This document shows positions 43,664 through 52,405 of a DNA stretch of 64,000 nucleotides, in pieces. The translations under genes were made by a program, and so were the position numbers. Under the pieces are notes generated by a model. It searched no databases, had not been told where the DNA came from, and worked only from the letters and a program-made list of their open reading frames with translations. Source of the DNA: an uncultured Clostridium sp. (GTDB lineage Bacteria; Bacillota; Clostridia; Clostridiales; Clostridiaceae); assembly GCA_900547475.1 (NCBI GenBank), contig URGW01000010.1, positions 23,192-87,191 of the forward strand, in the 5' to 3' direction. Each line of letters opens with the position of its first letter. The stretch's first letter is position 1.

Positions 43664-45895
43664 GTGATTAATTTAGATAATATATGCCAAAAAGCAATTG
43701 ATGGAATAGACGATTTACAAGGAATTTATATAAAAGAAAAACTTATTGAAAGTTGTAAAAATATAATTAGAGAATCTATGGATAGTGAAGGAATTAGAGA
43801 CTCTGTAATCCAAGCTGCATTAGAGTTAACTACTGAACAAGAACCTAAATGGCAATATGTTGCATCTAAGTTATATGTATATAGATTATATGATGAAGTT
43901 AGAAGAAATAGGGGAATAAATTTAGAAATTAAACCTTATAGTAAATTTTACGAATTTATTAATGAGATGACAGATAAAAATTTATATGGAAAATATATTC
44001 TAGAAAGCTATACTCAAGCTGAAATTGAGGAGTTAGAAAAGGAAATAAGACCAGAAAGAGATTTTATCTTTACTTATAGTGGTATAGATTTACTAACAAA
44101 AAGATATTTAATTCAAGATTATAATAGAAAACCTCTTGAGCTTCCACAACAAATGTTTATGGGAATAGCAATGCATTTAGCAATTCCAGAAAAGAAAGAA
44201 GATAGAGTTATGTGGGCAAAGAGGTTTTATGATGTTTTAAGTTCTCTTAAAGCAACTATGGCTACACCTACAATGTCAAATGCAAGAAAGCCATTTTATC
44301 AATTAAGTTCATGTTTTATTGATACTGTGGAAGATAGTTTAAAAGGAATATATAAGTCATTAGACAACTTTGCTGAAGTTTCGAAGTTTGGCGGTGGAAT
44401 GGGAATTTACATAGGAAAAATAAGAGCAATGGGTTCTGCAATAAGAGGATTTAAAGGTGCTTCAGGAGGAGTTATTCCTTGGATAAAGCTATTTAATGAT
44501 ACAGCAGTTGCAGTTGACCAGTTAGGTGTTAGAAATGGATCAGTTGCTATATGGTTAGATGCGTGGCATAAAGAAGTTCCAGAATTTTTACAACTAAGAA
44601 CTAACAATGGTGATGATAGAAAGAAAGCTCATGATATATTCCCAGGTCTTTGCTATCCAGATTTGTTTTGGAGATTAGCAGAAAAGGATATTGATGCAAA
44701 TTGGTATATGATGTGTCCTCATGAGATAAAGTCTGTTAAGGGATATTCATTAGAAGATTTTTATGGTGAAGAATGGGAAGAAAGATATTACGATTGTGTT
44801 AATGACGAAAGAATAGATAAAAGAGTTATGTCTGTTAAAGATATAGTTAGATTAATAATAAAGAGTGCAGCTGAAACAGGTACTCCATTTGCTTTTTATA
44901 GAGATACAGTAAATAAAATGAATCCTAATAAACATAAAGGAATGATTTATTCTTCAAATCTTTGTACTGAAATAATGCAAAATATGAGTCCAATGGATAT
45001 TCAAAAAACAACTATGTATGATGAAAATGGAGATACTATTATCGTAGAAAAGACTAAAGCAGGAGATTTTGTAGTTTGTAATTTATCATCTGTTGTATTA
45101 GGAAATGTAGATGTAAATAGTGATGAAGAAATAGAGTATGTAGTTGAAACTCAAATAAGAGCTATGGATAATGTTATAGATTTAAATTATTATTCAGTAC
45201 CTTTTGCTGAGGTAACTAATAAAAAGTATAGGGCAATTGGTCTTGGAACTAGTGGATATCATCATATGCTTGCAAATAATAAAATTCATTGGAATGATGA
45301 AAAACATTTAGAATTTACAGATAAGGTATATGAAAAAATTAATTATTATGCAATCAAGGCAAGTATGAATATTGCAAAAGAAAAAGGGGAATATTCATGC
45401 TTTAGAGGTTCAGATTGGGATAATGGTGATTACTTTAAGTTAAGAGATTATAATTCAGAAGAGTGGATTAAGTTACAAAAGGATATTAAAGAGTATGGAT
45501 TAAGAAATGGATATCTTTTTGCAGTTGCACCTAATGGTTCTACAGCAACAATAGCAGGAACATCAGAAGGGGTAGATCCAGTTATGGCAAGATTCTGGTT
45601 AGAAGAAAAGAAAGGAAGTATAGTTCCTAAAACAGCACCTAATTTAAGTTGGGAAAATTTCTGGTTCTATAATTCTGCATATAACACAGATCAAACACTT
45701 TCTTTAAAGATAAATGGAATAAGACAAAGACACATAGATCAAGGACAATCATTTAATTTATATATAACAACAGATTTTACTATGAGACAGATAATGAGTT
45801 TATATATAACTGCATGTAAATGTGGAGTTAAATCAATCTACTATGTTAGATCAAAATCTTTAGAGGTAGAAGAGTGTGAAAGCTGTTCTGCATAA
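43664..45895 (+). CDS. nrdA: Ribonucleotide reductase class I, large subunit
   Basis: This subunit reduces ribonucleoside diphosphates to deoxy forms. GTG 43664 lies seven bases after GGAGG at 43652-43656, while ATG 43658 is one base from it; so the 743-residue form MINLDNICQKAIDGIDDLQG is chosen. Catalytic cysteines are in SSCFIDTVED, SNLCTEIMQ (with the Glu) and VCNLSSVV, and the tail ends CESCSA, the redox pair. The N-terminus matches the ATP-cone from its first helix but lacks the leading strand with the KRDG-type motif, as in NrdE-like enzymes. nrdB follows after 85 bases. Confidence 0.93.
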   Translation: MINLDNICQKAIDGIDDLQGIYIKEKLIESCKNIIRESMDSEGIRDSVIQAALELTTEQEPKWQYVASKLYVYRLYDEVRRNRGINLEIKPYSKFYEFINEMTDKNLYGKYILESYTQAEIEELEKEIRPERDFIFTYSGIDLLTKRYLIQDYNRKPLELPQQMFMGIAMHLAIPEKKEDRVMWAKRFYDVLSSLKATMATPTMSNARKPFYQLSSCFIDTVEDSLKGIYKSLDNFAEVSKFGGGMGIYIGKIRAMGSAIRGFKGASGGVIPWIKLFNDTAVAVDQLGVRNGSVAIWLDAWHKEVPEFLQLRTNNGDDRKKAHDIFPGLCYPDLFWRLAEKDIDANWYMMCPHEIKSVKGYSLEDFYGEEWEERYYDCVNDERIDKRVMSVKDIVRLIIKSAAETGTPFAFYRDTVNKMNPNKHKGMIYSSNLCTEIMQNMSPMDIQKTTMYDENGDTIIVEKTKAGDFVVCNLSSVVLGNVDVNSDEEIEYVVETQIRAMDNVIDLNYYSVPFAEVTNKKYRAIGLGTSGYHHMLANNKIHWNDEKHLEFTDKVYEKINYYAIKASMNIAKEKGEYSCFRGSDWDNGDYFKLRDYNSEEWIKLQKDIKEYGLRNGYLFAVAPNGSTATIAGTSEGVDPVMARFWLEEKKGSIVPKTAPNLSWENFWFYNSAYNTDQTLSLKINGIRQRHIDQGQSFNLYITTDFTMRQIMSLYITACKCGVKSIYYVRSKSLEVEECESCSA

Positions 45896-45906
45896 GATTG
45901 AAGCAA

Positions 45907-45947
45907 CTCAGGGGATAATTATTTTAAAGTTTTAATTAACCTCTGAG
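45907..45947 (+). other. Stem-loop between nrdA and nrdB
   Basis: CTCAGGGG (45907-45914) pairs with CCTCTGAG (45940-45947) with one G-U, enclosing an AT-rich 25-base loop. No T tract follows. It may stabilise nrdA mRNA or set the ratio of the two subunits. Confidence 0.5.
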
Positions 45948-45980
45948 GTATAGTCAAATTTGAATAGTGGGAGAATAGTA

Positions 45981-47015
45981 ATGAATATAAATAAAAAGCC
46001 TTTATTTAATGAAAATGGTGATATAGAAGTTAGTAAGAAGAGAATGATAAATGGTAATACTACTAACCTAAATGACTTTAATAATATGAAATATGGTTGG
46101 GTTGCTGATTGGTATAGACAGGCAATGAATAACTTCTGGATTCCAGAAGAAATAAATTTATCACAAGATTTAAAAGATTATAATAAGCTTAATGAGTATG
46201 AGAGAACGGCATATGATAAGATTTTATCTTTTTTAATATTTTTAGATTCAATACAAACAGCTAATTTAAGTAATATAAATAACTATATAACAGCAAGTGA
46301 AGTTAATTTATGTTTAACTATTCAAGCTTTCCAAGAAGCTGTTCACTCACAAAGCTATAGTTATATGCTTGATACTATATGTTCACCAGAAAAAAGAAAT
46401 GAAATTTTATACCAATGGAAGGATGATAAAATTCTTTTAGAAAGAAATAAGTTTATTGGTGAGCAATATAATAAATTTTTAGAAAATCCAAATAAAGAAA
46501 ATCTTATAAAAACAATTATGGCAAATTTTATATTAGAAGGAATTTATTTTTACTCAGGTTTTATGTTTTTCTATAATCTTGAGAGAAATGGAAAAATGCC
46601 AGGATCAGCTCAAGAAATACGTTATATAAATAGAGATGAAAATACACATCTTTGGTTATTTAGAAACTTAATTAGAGAACTTCAAAAAGAAGAGGCAGAT
46701 GTATTTACTGAGGATTTAGTTAATGAATTAAGACTTATGATGAAAATTGGAGTTGAGCATGAAATTAACTGGGGAAATTATGTTATAGGAGAGAATATCC
46801 AAGGAATTAATAAGAATTTAATTGAATCATATATTAAATTCTTAGGAAATAAGAGATTAAAGGAAATTGGATTAGAGCCATTATTTGAAGGATATGATAG
46901 AAATCCAGCAGCTTGGGTAGATTCTTTAGCTAATGCTAATTCTGTAAAAACAGATTTCTTTGAAGCTAAATCAACAGCCTATGCAAAAGCAAGTGTCTTA
47001 GTTGACGACTTATAA
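45981..47015 (+). CDS. nrdB: Ribonucleotide reductase class I, small subunit
   Basis: The small subunit makes the radical used by NrdA. ATG 45981 lies seven bases after GGGAG and gives 344 residues; the in-frame TTG at 45960 lies before that site and is rejected. Metal-site residues are seen in FLDSIQTANL, EAVHSQSYSYM and RDENTHLWLF, and the radical tyrosine is in QSYSYM. No nrdI, nrdH or nrdR gene is next to it. Confidence 0.93.
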   Translation: MNINKKPLFNENGDIEVSKKRMINGNTTNLNDFNNMKYGWVADWYRQAMNNFWIPEEINLSQDLKDYNKLNEYERTAYDKILSFLIFLDSIQTANLSNINNYITASEVNLCLTIQAFQEAVHSQSYSYMLDTICSPEKRNEILYQWKDDKILLERNKFIGEQYNKFLENPNKENLIKTIMANFILEGIYFYSGFMFFYNLERNGKMPGSAQEIRYINRDENTHLWLFRNLIRELQKEEADVFTEDLVNELRLMMKIGVEHEINWGNYVIGENIQGINKNLIESYIKFLGNKRLKEIGLEPLFEGYDRNPAAWVDSLANANSVKTDFFEAKSTAYAKASVLVDDL

Positions 47016-47020
47016 ATGAA

Positions 47021-47107
47021 AGCCCAAATTTTATATTTGGTTGCTTGAATTTACTCGGCGACTGAAAGAAGTCGAGTTTCCTTAAAAAGCCCAAATTTTA
47101 TATTTGG
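47021..47107 (+). repeat. Twin hairpin repeat after nrdB
   Basis: AGCCCAAATTTTATATTTGG occurs at 47021-47040 and again at 47088-47107. Each copy folds as CCAAAT with ATTTGG. Between them is a third stem built on ACTCG and CGAGT with ACT/AGT (about 47053-47077), followed by TTTCCTT. The set may be a composite terminator. Confidence 0.6.
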
Positions 47108-47392
47108 GTACTTGCTTTAAATATTTAAATTTATTTTTATAAGAAAGTTTCCACAAAAATATAAATTTTAAAAATTTTAATGATAACGTTCTTAAAAATA
47201 TGTTATAATATTTTTTGTTCGTATAAAATTTCTATAAGATAGATTAAAAAAATAAAAAATCTATCGATAAATATTTATAAATGTTTATATTTTATCACGA
47301 AATTTACATAATGTTGTAGGATTGTGATCTAATGTATAAATAATATTATTAACAGTACTAAATTTATGCTTAAGTGTAGGAGGAGAATTGAA
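47108..47392 (+). other. Upstream region of ptsI
   Basis: This 285-base AT-rich region holds the ptsI promoter and cre-like site. No gene was seen. Confidence 0.6.
47181..47209 (+). promoter_or_regulatory. ptsI promoter with candidate cre site
   Basis: An extended -10, TGTTATAAT (TATAAT at 47204-47209), has a poor -35 at about 47181. TGATAACGTTCTTA at 47181-47194 fits the CcpA site consensus TGWNANCGNTNWCA at all but one defined base. Carbon control of ptsI is thus plausible. Confidence 0.5.
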
Positions 47393-49012
47393 ATGAAAAA
47401 AGGTATCGCTGCATCAAAAGGTTATGCAATAGGTAAAGTATTCATTCAAGAACATGAAGAGATAGTTATAACTGACGCAAAAGTTAGTGACGTAGCTGCA
47501 GAAAAAGAAAAATTATCACTTGCTTTAGAAGCATCAAAAGAACAATTAACAGCAATTAAAGAAAAGACTTTAGCTGAAATTGGTGAACATGAAGCTGCTG
47601 TTTTCGAAGCTCATTTAACTTTATTAGATGACCCAGAATTTACAGGGCAAATGGAAATGACAGTTGAAAGCGAAAGCTTAAATGCTATGAAAGCTGTTCA
47701 AAATGTAACAGATACATTCGTTATGATATTTGAATCAATGGATGATGCATATATGAGAGAAAGAGCTGCTGATATAAAAGACGTTTCTAAAAGAATCATC
47801 TCTAACTTAGCAGGAAAAGGTGGAAGTGCATTTGCTATAACTGAAACAAATACAGTTGTTGTTGCTTATGATTTAACTCCATCAGATACAGCTCAATTAG
47901 ATAGAAGTAAGGTTGTTGGTTTCTTAACTGATATCGGAGGAAGAACTTCTCACTCTGCTATTATGGCTAGAACATTAGAAATTCCAGCTGTTGTTGGTTT
48001 AGGAGATATAACTAAATCAGTTAAAAATGGTGACTCAATAATCGTTGATGGTATTGAAGGATTTGCAATAATTAATCCATCAGAAGAAGTTATTGCTGAA
48101 TATCAAGCTAAGAAAGAAAAGTTTGCAGCAGAACAAGAAGAATTAAAGAAACTTATCGAAGTTAAAACTGTAACTAAATCTGGTAAGAGAGTTGAAGTTT
48201 GCGGTAACATCGGTAAGCCAGAAGATATAGATCAAGTTTTAGCTAATGGTGGAGACGGTGTAGGTTTATTCAGAACTGAATTCTTATATATGGATAGAGA
48301 CCAAGCTCCAACTGAAGAAGAACAATTCACAGCTTATAAAACTGTTTTAGAAAAAGCTAACGGTAAGCAAGTTGTTATCAGAACATTAGATATCGGTGGA
48401 GATAAGGTATTACCTTACTTACCATTACCAGAAGAAATGAATCCATTCTTAGGATATAGAGCTATAAGATTATGTTTAGATAGAAAAGATATATTCAAGG
48501 TTCAAATCAGAGCTTTATTAAGAGCTTCTGTATACGGAAATCTATGCGTTATGTTCCCAATGATTTCTGGATTAGAAGAGTTCAAGGCTGCTAAAGAATT
48601 CGTTGAAGAATGTAGAGCTGAATTACATGCTGAAGGAGTTAAGACTTCAGAAACTACTCAATGGGGTATCATGGTTGAAATTCCAGCTGCAGCAGTTATG
48701 GCTGATGAATTAGCTAAGTATGTTGACTTCTTCTCAATTGGAACTAATGACTTAATCCAATACACATTAGCTGCTGACAGAATGAGCGAAAAAGTATCAT
48801 ACCTTTATAATCCAATGCACCCAGCTGTATTAAGATTAATAAAGATGACTATAGATGGAGCTCACAAACACGGTAAGTGGGTTGGAATGTGTGGAGAAAT
48901 GGCAGGAGATGAAGCTGCTATCCCTACATTAGTTGAATACGGATTAGATGAGTTCTCAATGAGTGCTACATCAATCTTATCTGCTAAGAAGATAATATTA
49001 GAACAAGAATAA
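47393..49012 (+). CDS. ptsI: Phosphoenolpyruvate-protein phosphotransferase (EI)
   Basis: Enzyme I takes phosphate from PEP and gives it to HPr, starting PTS sugar uptake. ATG 47393 follows TAGGAGGAG and gives 539 residues, MKKGIAASKGYAIGKVFIQE; an in-frame start at 47366 lies before that site. The active His is in GGRTSHSAIMARTLEIPAVV near residue 189. The PEP site has GLFRTEFLYMDRD and CGEMAGDEAA with the catalytic Cys. No ptsH is next to it. Confidence 0.97.
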   Translation: MKKGIAASKGYAIGKVFIQEHEEIVITDAKVSDVAAEKEKLSLALEASKEQLTAIKEKTLAEIGEHEAAVFEAHLTLLDDPEFTGQMEMTVESESLNAMKAVQNVTDTFVMIFESMDDAYMRERAADIKDVSKRIISNLAGKGGSAFAITETNTVVVAYDLTPSDTAQLDRSKVVGFLTDIGGRTSHSAIMARTLEIPAVVGLGDITKSVKNGDSIIVDGIEGFAIINPSEEVIAEYQAKKEKFAAEQEELKKLIEVKTVTKSGKRVEVCGNIGKPEDIDQVLANGGDGVGLFRTEFLYMDRDQAPTEEEQFTAYKTVLEKANGKQVVIRTLDIGGDKVLPYLPLPEEMNPFLGYRAIRLCLDRKDIFKVQIRALLRASVYGNLCVMFPMISGLEEFKAAKEFVEECRAELHAEGVKTSETTQWGIMVEIPAAAVMADELAKYVDFFSIGTNDLIQYTLAADRMSEKVSYLYNPMHPAVLRLIKMTIDGAHKHGKWVGMCGEMAGDEAAIPTLVEYGLDEFSMSATSILSAKKIILEQE

Positions 49013-49017
49013 TATGT

Positions 49018-49052
49018 AAAGAGAGAATCGCATTAACAATTCTCTCTTTTAT
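49018..49052. terminator. Two-way terminator after ptsI
   Basis: AAAGAGAGAAT (49018-49028) with ATTCTCTCTTT (49039-49049) separates ptsI from the converging regulator gene. The stop of that gene lies within it. Confidence 0.85.
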
Positions 49053-49768
49053 TCATATTGACCATAAATTTCTTCGTATAATTCAAAAGATTTTTTACCC
49101 ATCAAAGCAATTTTATCTTTTAATTTCTCATAAGTAATTTTATCTTGTTTAGATAATTCTCCGTCAATTAAGTTTCCATTTGAATCAACTGTATAAGTAT
49201 TTGATAAATATAAAGAAGCACTATATCCAGGCCCAATTACCCTCATAGCAACATCTTCACCAGGAATTTGAGAATCAATTGTGGTAGCGTAGAAATTAAA
49301 ACTATATCTAGGCATTTTTTGATTAGGAGTATAATAAATAGCTTCATTAGATTCGAGTTTGTAATATCCAAGGTTATCATCAAATTTGAAACCTGTTTCT
49401 ATTAAAGAAGTTTGAAATTTCTCTTCACAAATCTTTTTATTATTATACCAAATAGCAGTATAGGTACCATAAGCTATAATAAGTATAGCAATTATAATAG
49501 ATGATATTTTCAGTATGTTTTTTATAAGTTTATTTTGTAATAATTCTTTATCAAATTTTTTAACCATAGTCTTGTCTCCTTTCATTAAAGTATCTAATGA
49601 AATTTCAAACATATCACTTATTTTTATCAATGTTTGTAAGTCAGGATAGCTTTTTTCATTTTCCCAATTAGATACTGTTTGTCTTGTAACATTAAATAAT
49701 TTAGCAAACTCTTCTTGAGTCATTTTTTTATCTTTTCTAATTTTAAGTATTGTCATTGCAATGTTCAT
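49049..49768 (-). CDS. Membrane-anchored XRE-family regulator
   Basis: The 239-residue product has an XRE helix-turn-helix at residues 5-60 (MTQEEFAKLFNVTRQTVSNW), a short linker, one membrane helix at about residues 85-108 (IIIAILIIAYGTYTAIWY) and an outside domain of about 130 residues with no family I know. Such proteins may sense an outside signal and bind DNA directly. GAGGAGG precedes the ATG. Its promoter and a palindrome lie just upstream. Targets are unknown. Confidence 0.8.
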   Translation of the reverse strand: MNIAMTILKIRKDKKMTQEEFAKLFNVTRQTVSNWENEKSYPDLQTLIKISDMFEISLDTLMKGDKTMVKKFDKELLQNKLIKNILKISSIIIAILIIAYGTYTAIWYNNKKICEEKFQTSLIETGFKFDDNLGYYKLESNEAIYYTPNQKMPRYSFNFYATTIDSQIPGEDVAMRVIGPGYSASLYLSNTYTVDSNGNLIDGELSKQDKITYEKLKDKIALMGKKSFELYEEIYGQYE

Positions 49769-49784
49769 AAATTATCCTCCTCAG

Positions 49785-49828
49785 TACCAATTATTTATTC
49801 AAATAATAAATAAGTCTAGCAATTGGTA
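49785..49828. promoter_or_regulatory. Nested palindrome before the XRE gene
   Basis: TACCAATT (49785-49792) matches AATTGGTA (49821-49828), and inside it TTATTTATT (49791-49799) matches AATAAATAA (49805-49813). It lies just after the -10 of the minus promoter, so it may be an autoregulatory operator or a leader hairpin. Confidence 0.55.
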
Positions 49829-49855
49829 TTTTACAGTTGTATTTTAATAGTGCAA
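49828..49855 (-). promoter_or_regulatory. Promoter of the XRE gene
   Basis: On the minus strand TTGCAC (49855-49850) and TAAAAT (49833-49828) are 16 bp apart. The rest of the 308-base spacer up to 50076 is AT-rich with no gene seen. Confidence 0.5.
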
Positions 49856-50076
49856 ATTTCCTTTGCATTCTGATTTTTAAAGGAATTATTAATATTTAAT
49901 ATGTGAAAATTAAAATTAAATTTAATAAGAATATAGTAACATTAATTAACGTATATTTCCCAATAATTATATAATTTGTTATATTAATTAATAGTGATAA
50001 ATTAATATCATATTTATAAAATATAGAGTTAAAAAACGATATATTTTAATGTAGATGAAAGCAATGAGGTGATTAT

Positions 50077-50613
50077 ATGAAAAAGTTAATAGAATTATTT
50101 ATATCTATATTTAAGATTGGAGCTTTCACTTTTGGTGGTGGATATGCAATGATTCCATTAATTGAAGAAGAGATAGTTAATAATAAGAGATGGTTAAGTA
50201 AAGAGGAATTTGTTGATATTTTAATAGTTGCACAAAGTTTACCAGGAGCTTTAGCAGTAAATACATCTATATTTTTAGGATATAAAATAAGTGGAATACT
50301 AGGAGCACTAACTGCATTAATGGCAGTTATATTACCCTCATTTTTTATAATATTAATAATAGCTATATTTTTTATGCAGTTTAGAGATAACGATTATGTT
50401 AATGCAGCATTTAAAGGAATAACTGCAGCAGTTCCAATGCTTGTATTAGTAGGAGCAATTAGTTTATCAAAGGGCTTATCAAAAAATATTAGAACAATAT
50501 TAACAATAACTATAGCTTTAATAGCTTTAATTTTTTTTAATATTCATCCAGTATTAGTAGTGGTGATATCAGGGATATATGGAGCTATGTTTTTAAGGGA
50601 AAAGGTGAGTTAA
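50077..50613 (+). CDS. Chromate transporter family protein, half 1
   Basis: The 178-residue product is one half of a short-chain CHR transporter. It has the N-terminal GAFTFGGGYAMIPLIEEEIV motif near residue 16 and AQSLPGALAVNTSIFLGYK near residue 52, with about five membrane spans. CHR proteins expel chromate in some bacteria, but in clostridia the real substrate is often unknown. GAGGTGAT precedes ATG 50077. The second half overlaps its stop. Confidence 0.88.
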   Translation: MKKLIELFISIFKIGAFTFGGGYAMIPLIEEEIVNNKRWLSKEEFVDILIVAQSLPGALAVNTSIFLGYKISGILGALTALMAVILPSFFIILIIAIFFMQFRDNDYVNAAFKGITAAVPMLVLVGAISLSKGLSKNIRTILTITIALIALIFFNIHPVLVVVISGIYGAMFLREKVS

Positions 50614-51137
50614 TGGAACTATTAATTAGGTTATTTATAGCATTTTTAAAAATTGGAACTTTTAGTTTTGGTGGCGGGTATGCAATGTTACCATTCATAC
50701 AAAAGGAAATAGTAGAGAGTAATACTTGGATATCAATGTCTGAATTTACAGATATAATAGGTATATCACAGATGACACCTGGACCAGTAGCTATAAATTC
50801 TGCAACATTTGTTGGATATAAGGTAGGTGGAATAGGAGGAAGTATACTAGCTACTTTAGGGGTAATTACAACATCTTTTATATTAATAACAATAATAAAT
50901 AAATTATTAAGTAAATTTAAAGAGTCAAAAATTGTTAAAGCAGCTTTATTAGGAATGAGACCTGTTCTTATTGCACTTATAATATATGCATTTATAGATT
51001 TAGCAAAAGAATCATATGTAGATTTAAAAAGTATAATAATAACTTTGATAGTTGGGGTTATATTATTATCAAAAAAGGTTCACCCTATATTAGTAATAGT
51101 TATAGCAGCCATATTAGGACTAGTTTTTTATGTGTAA
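50613..51137 (+). CDS. Chromate transporter family protein, half 2
   Basis: The 174-residue product is the partner half, with GTFSFGGGYAMLPFIQKEIV near residue 14 and SQMTPGPVAINSATFVGYK near residue 50. Its ATG shares the A of the previous stop. The two halves are about alike and would form a heterodimer with opposite membrane orientation, as known for paired CHR proteins. Confidence 0.88.
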   Translation: MELLIRLFIAFLKIGTFSFGGGYAMLPFIQKEIVESNTWISMSEFTDIIGISQMTPGPVAINSATFVGYKVGGIGGSILATLGVITTSFILITIINKLLSKFKESKIVKAALLGMRPVLIALIIYAFIDLAKESYVDLKSIIITLIVGVILLSKKVHPILVIVIAAILGLVFYV

Positions 51138-51180
51138 ATCTTAAAAGCAATGTGGTTAGGCTATTTAAAGGAGGTCAAAA

Positions 51181-52353
51181 ATGATTACTGTTATTAAAAA
51201 TATAAATGTATATGCACCAGAAAAGTTAGGAAAGAAAGATATTGTTATTGTAAGTGATAAGATTGAAGGGATATATGATAATGTAAATATCCCTAATGAT
51301 TTTATAGAGGTAAAAGTAATAGATGGGGAAGATAAAATATTATTTCCAGGATTTTTAGATTGTCATGTACATATTATTGGTGGAGGAGGAGAAGGTGGAT
51401 TTAGAACTAGAACACCAGAAATATCAGTGATCTCCTTAGTGGAAGCTGGAATTACTACAGTTATAGGATGTATAGGAACTGATGGAGTATGTAGAAATAT
51501 GAGATCACTTATTGCAAAAGCAAATGGATTAGAAGAAGAAGGAATAACATCATATTGCTATACAGGCTCATATGAGATACCAGTAAAGACAATTACAGAA
51601 AGTATAAAAGGTGATTTTATGATGGTAGATAAGGTTATTGGTGTTGGAGAGATAGCATTATCAGATCATAGAAGTTCACAGGCATCATACCAAGAGTTTG
51701 TTAACACTGTAGCACAAGCTAGGGTAGGAGGATTATTGTCAGGAAAAGCTGGAATTGTTAATGTTCATTTAGGAGATGGAGCTAGAAGGTTAGAATATTT
51801 ATTTAAGCTTATAGAAGAAACTGAAATTCCTCCAACACAATTATTACCTACACATATTAATAGGAGTGACAAATTATTTGAAGTTGGAATTGAATATGCT
51901 AAAAAAGGAGGATTTATAGATTTAACAACAAGTTCAGATCCTAAATTTTTAGAACCAGGAGAGTTAAGAGCTGGAGAAGGATTAGCACTTTTATTAAGAA
52001 ATGGTGTTGATATTGAACATATAACATTTTCATCTGATGGAAATGGAAGTATGCCTGTATTTGATAGTAATGGAAAATTGGTTGGACTTGGAATATGTTC
52101 TGTTAAAACACTTTATAGAGAAGTAAAAGATAGTATACAAGAACATAATGTACCTATAGAAGATGCAATAAAAGTAATTACTTCAAATGTTGCAAAATTT
52201 CTTAAGTTACATAATAAAGGGAAAATAGAAGCAGGAAGAGATGCAGATTTTGTTATTGTAAGTAAGGAGAGTTTAGATATTGATATGGTAATTGCTAAAG
52301 GGAAAATTGTTGTTGAAAATGGAAAGGCAGCTATAAAACTAACTTTTCAATAA
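51181..52353 (+). CDS. iadA: Isoaspartyl (beta-aspartyl) dipeptidase
   Basis: IadA cleaves beta-aspartyl dipeptides formed when damaged proteins are broken down. The 390-residue product is an amidohydrolase with the metal motif DCHVHIIGGGGEGGFRTRTP near residue 60, GEIALSDHRSSQAS near residue 159, VHLGDGARRL, THINRSDKLFEVG and SSDGNGSMPVFD. AAAGGAGGT precedes ATG 51181. A two-way terminator follows. Confidence 0.94.
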   Translation: MITVIKNINVYAPEKLGKKDIVIVSDKIEGIYDNVNIPNDFIEVKVIDGEDKILFPGFLDCHVHIIGGGGEGGFRTRTPEISVISLVEAGITTVIGCIGTDGVCRNMRSLIAKANGLEEEGITSYCYTGSYEIPVKTITESIKGDFMMVDKVIGVGEIALSDHRSSQASYQEFVNTVAQARVGGLLSGKAGIVNVHLGDGARRLEYLFKLIEETEIPPTQLLPTHINRSDKLFEVGIEYAKKGGFIDLTTSSDPKFLEPGELRAGEGLALLLRNGVDIEHITFSSDGNGSMPVFDSNGKLVGLGICSVKTLYREVKDSIQEHNVPIEDAIKVITSNVAKFLKLHNKGKIEAGRDADFVIVSKESLDIDMVIAKGKIVVENGKAAIKLTFQ

Positions 52354-52363
52354 AAATATGTAT

Positions 52364-52405
52364 AAAAATTTAAGGGCTACCTAAAGGGGTAACCCTTAAA
52401 TTTTT
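52364..52405. terminator. Two-way terminator after iadA
   Basis: A 13-bp outer stem (52364-52376 with 52393-52405) and an inner TACC/GGTA stem, with A and T runs on either side, serve both iadA and the converging SleB-type gene. Confidence 0.9.
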
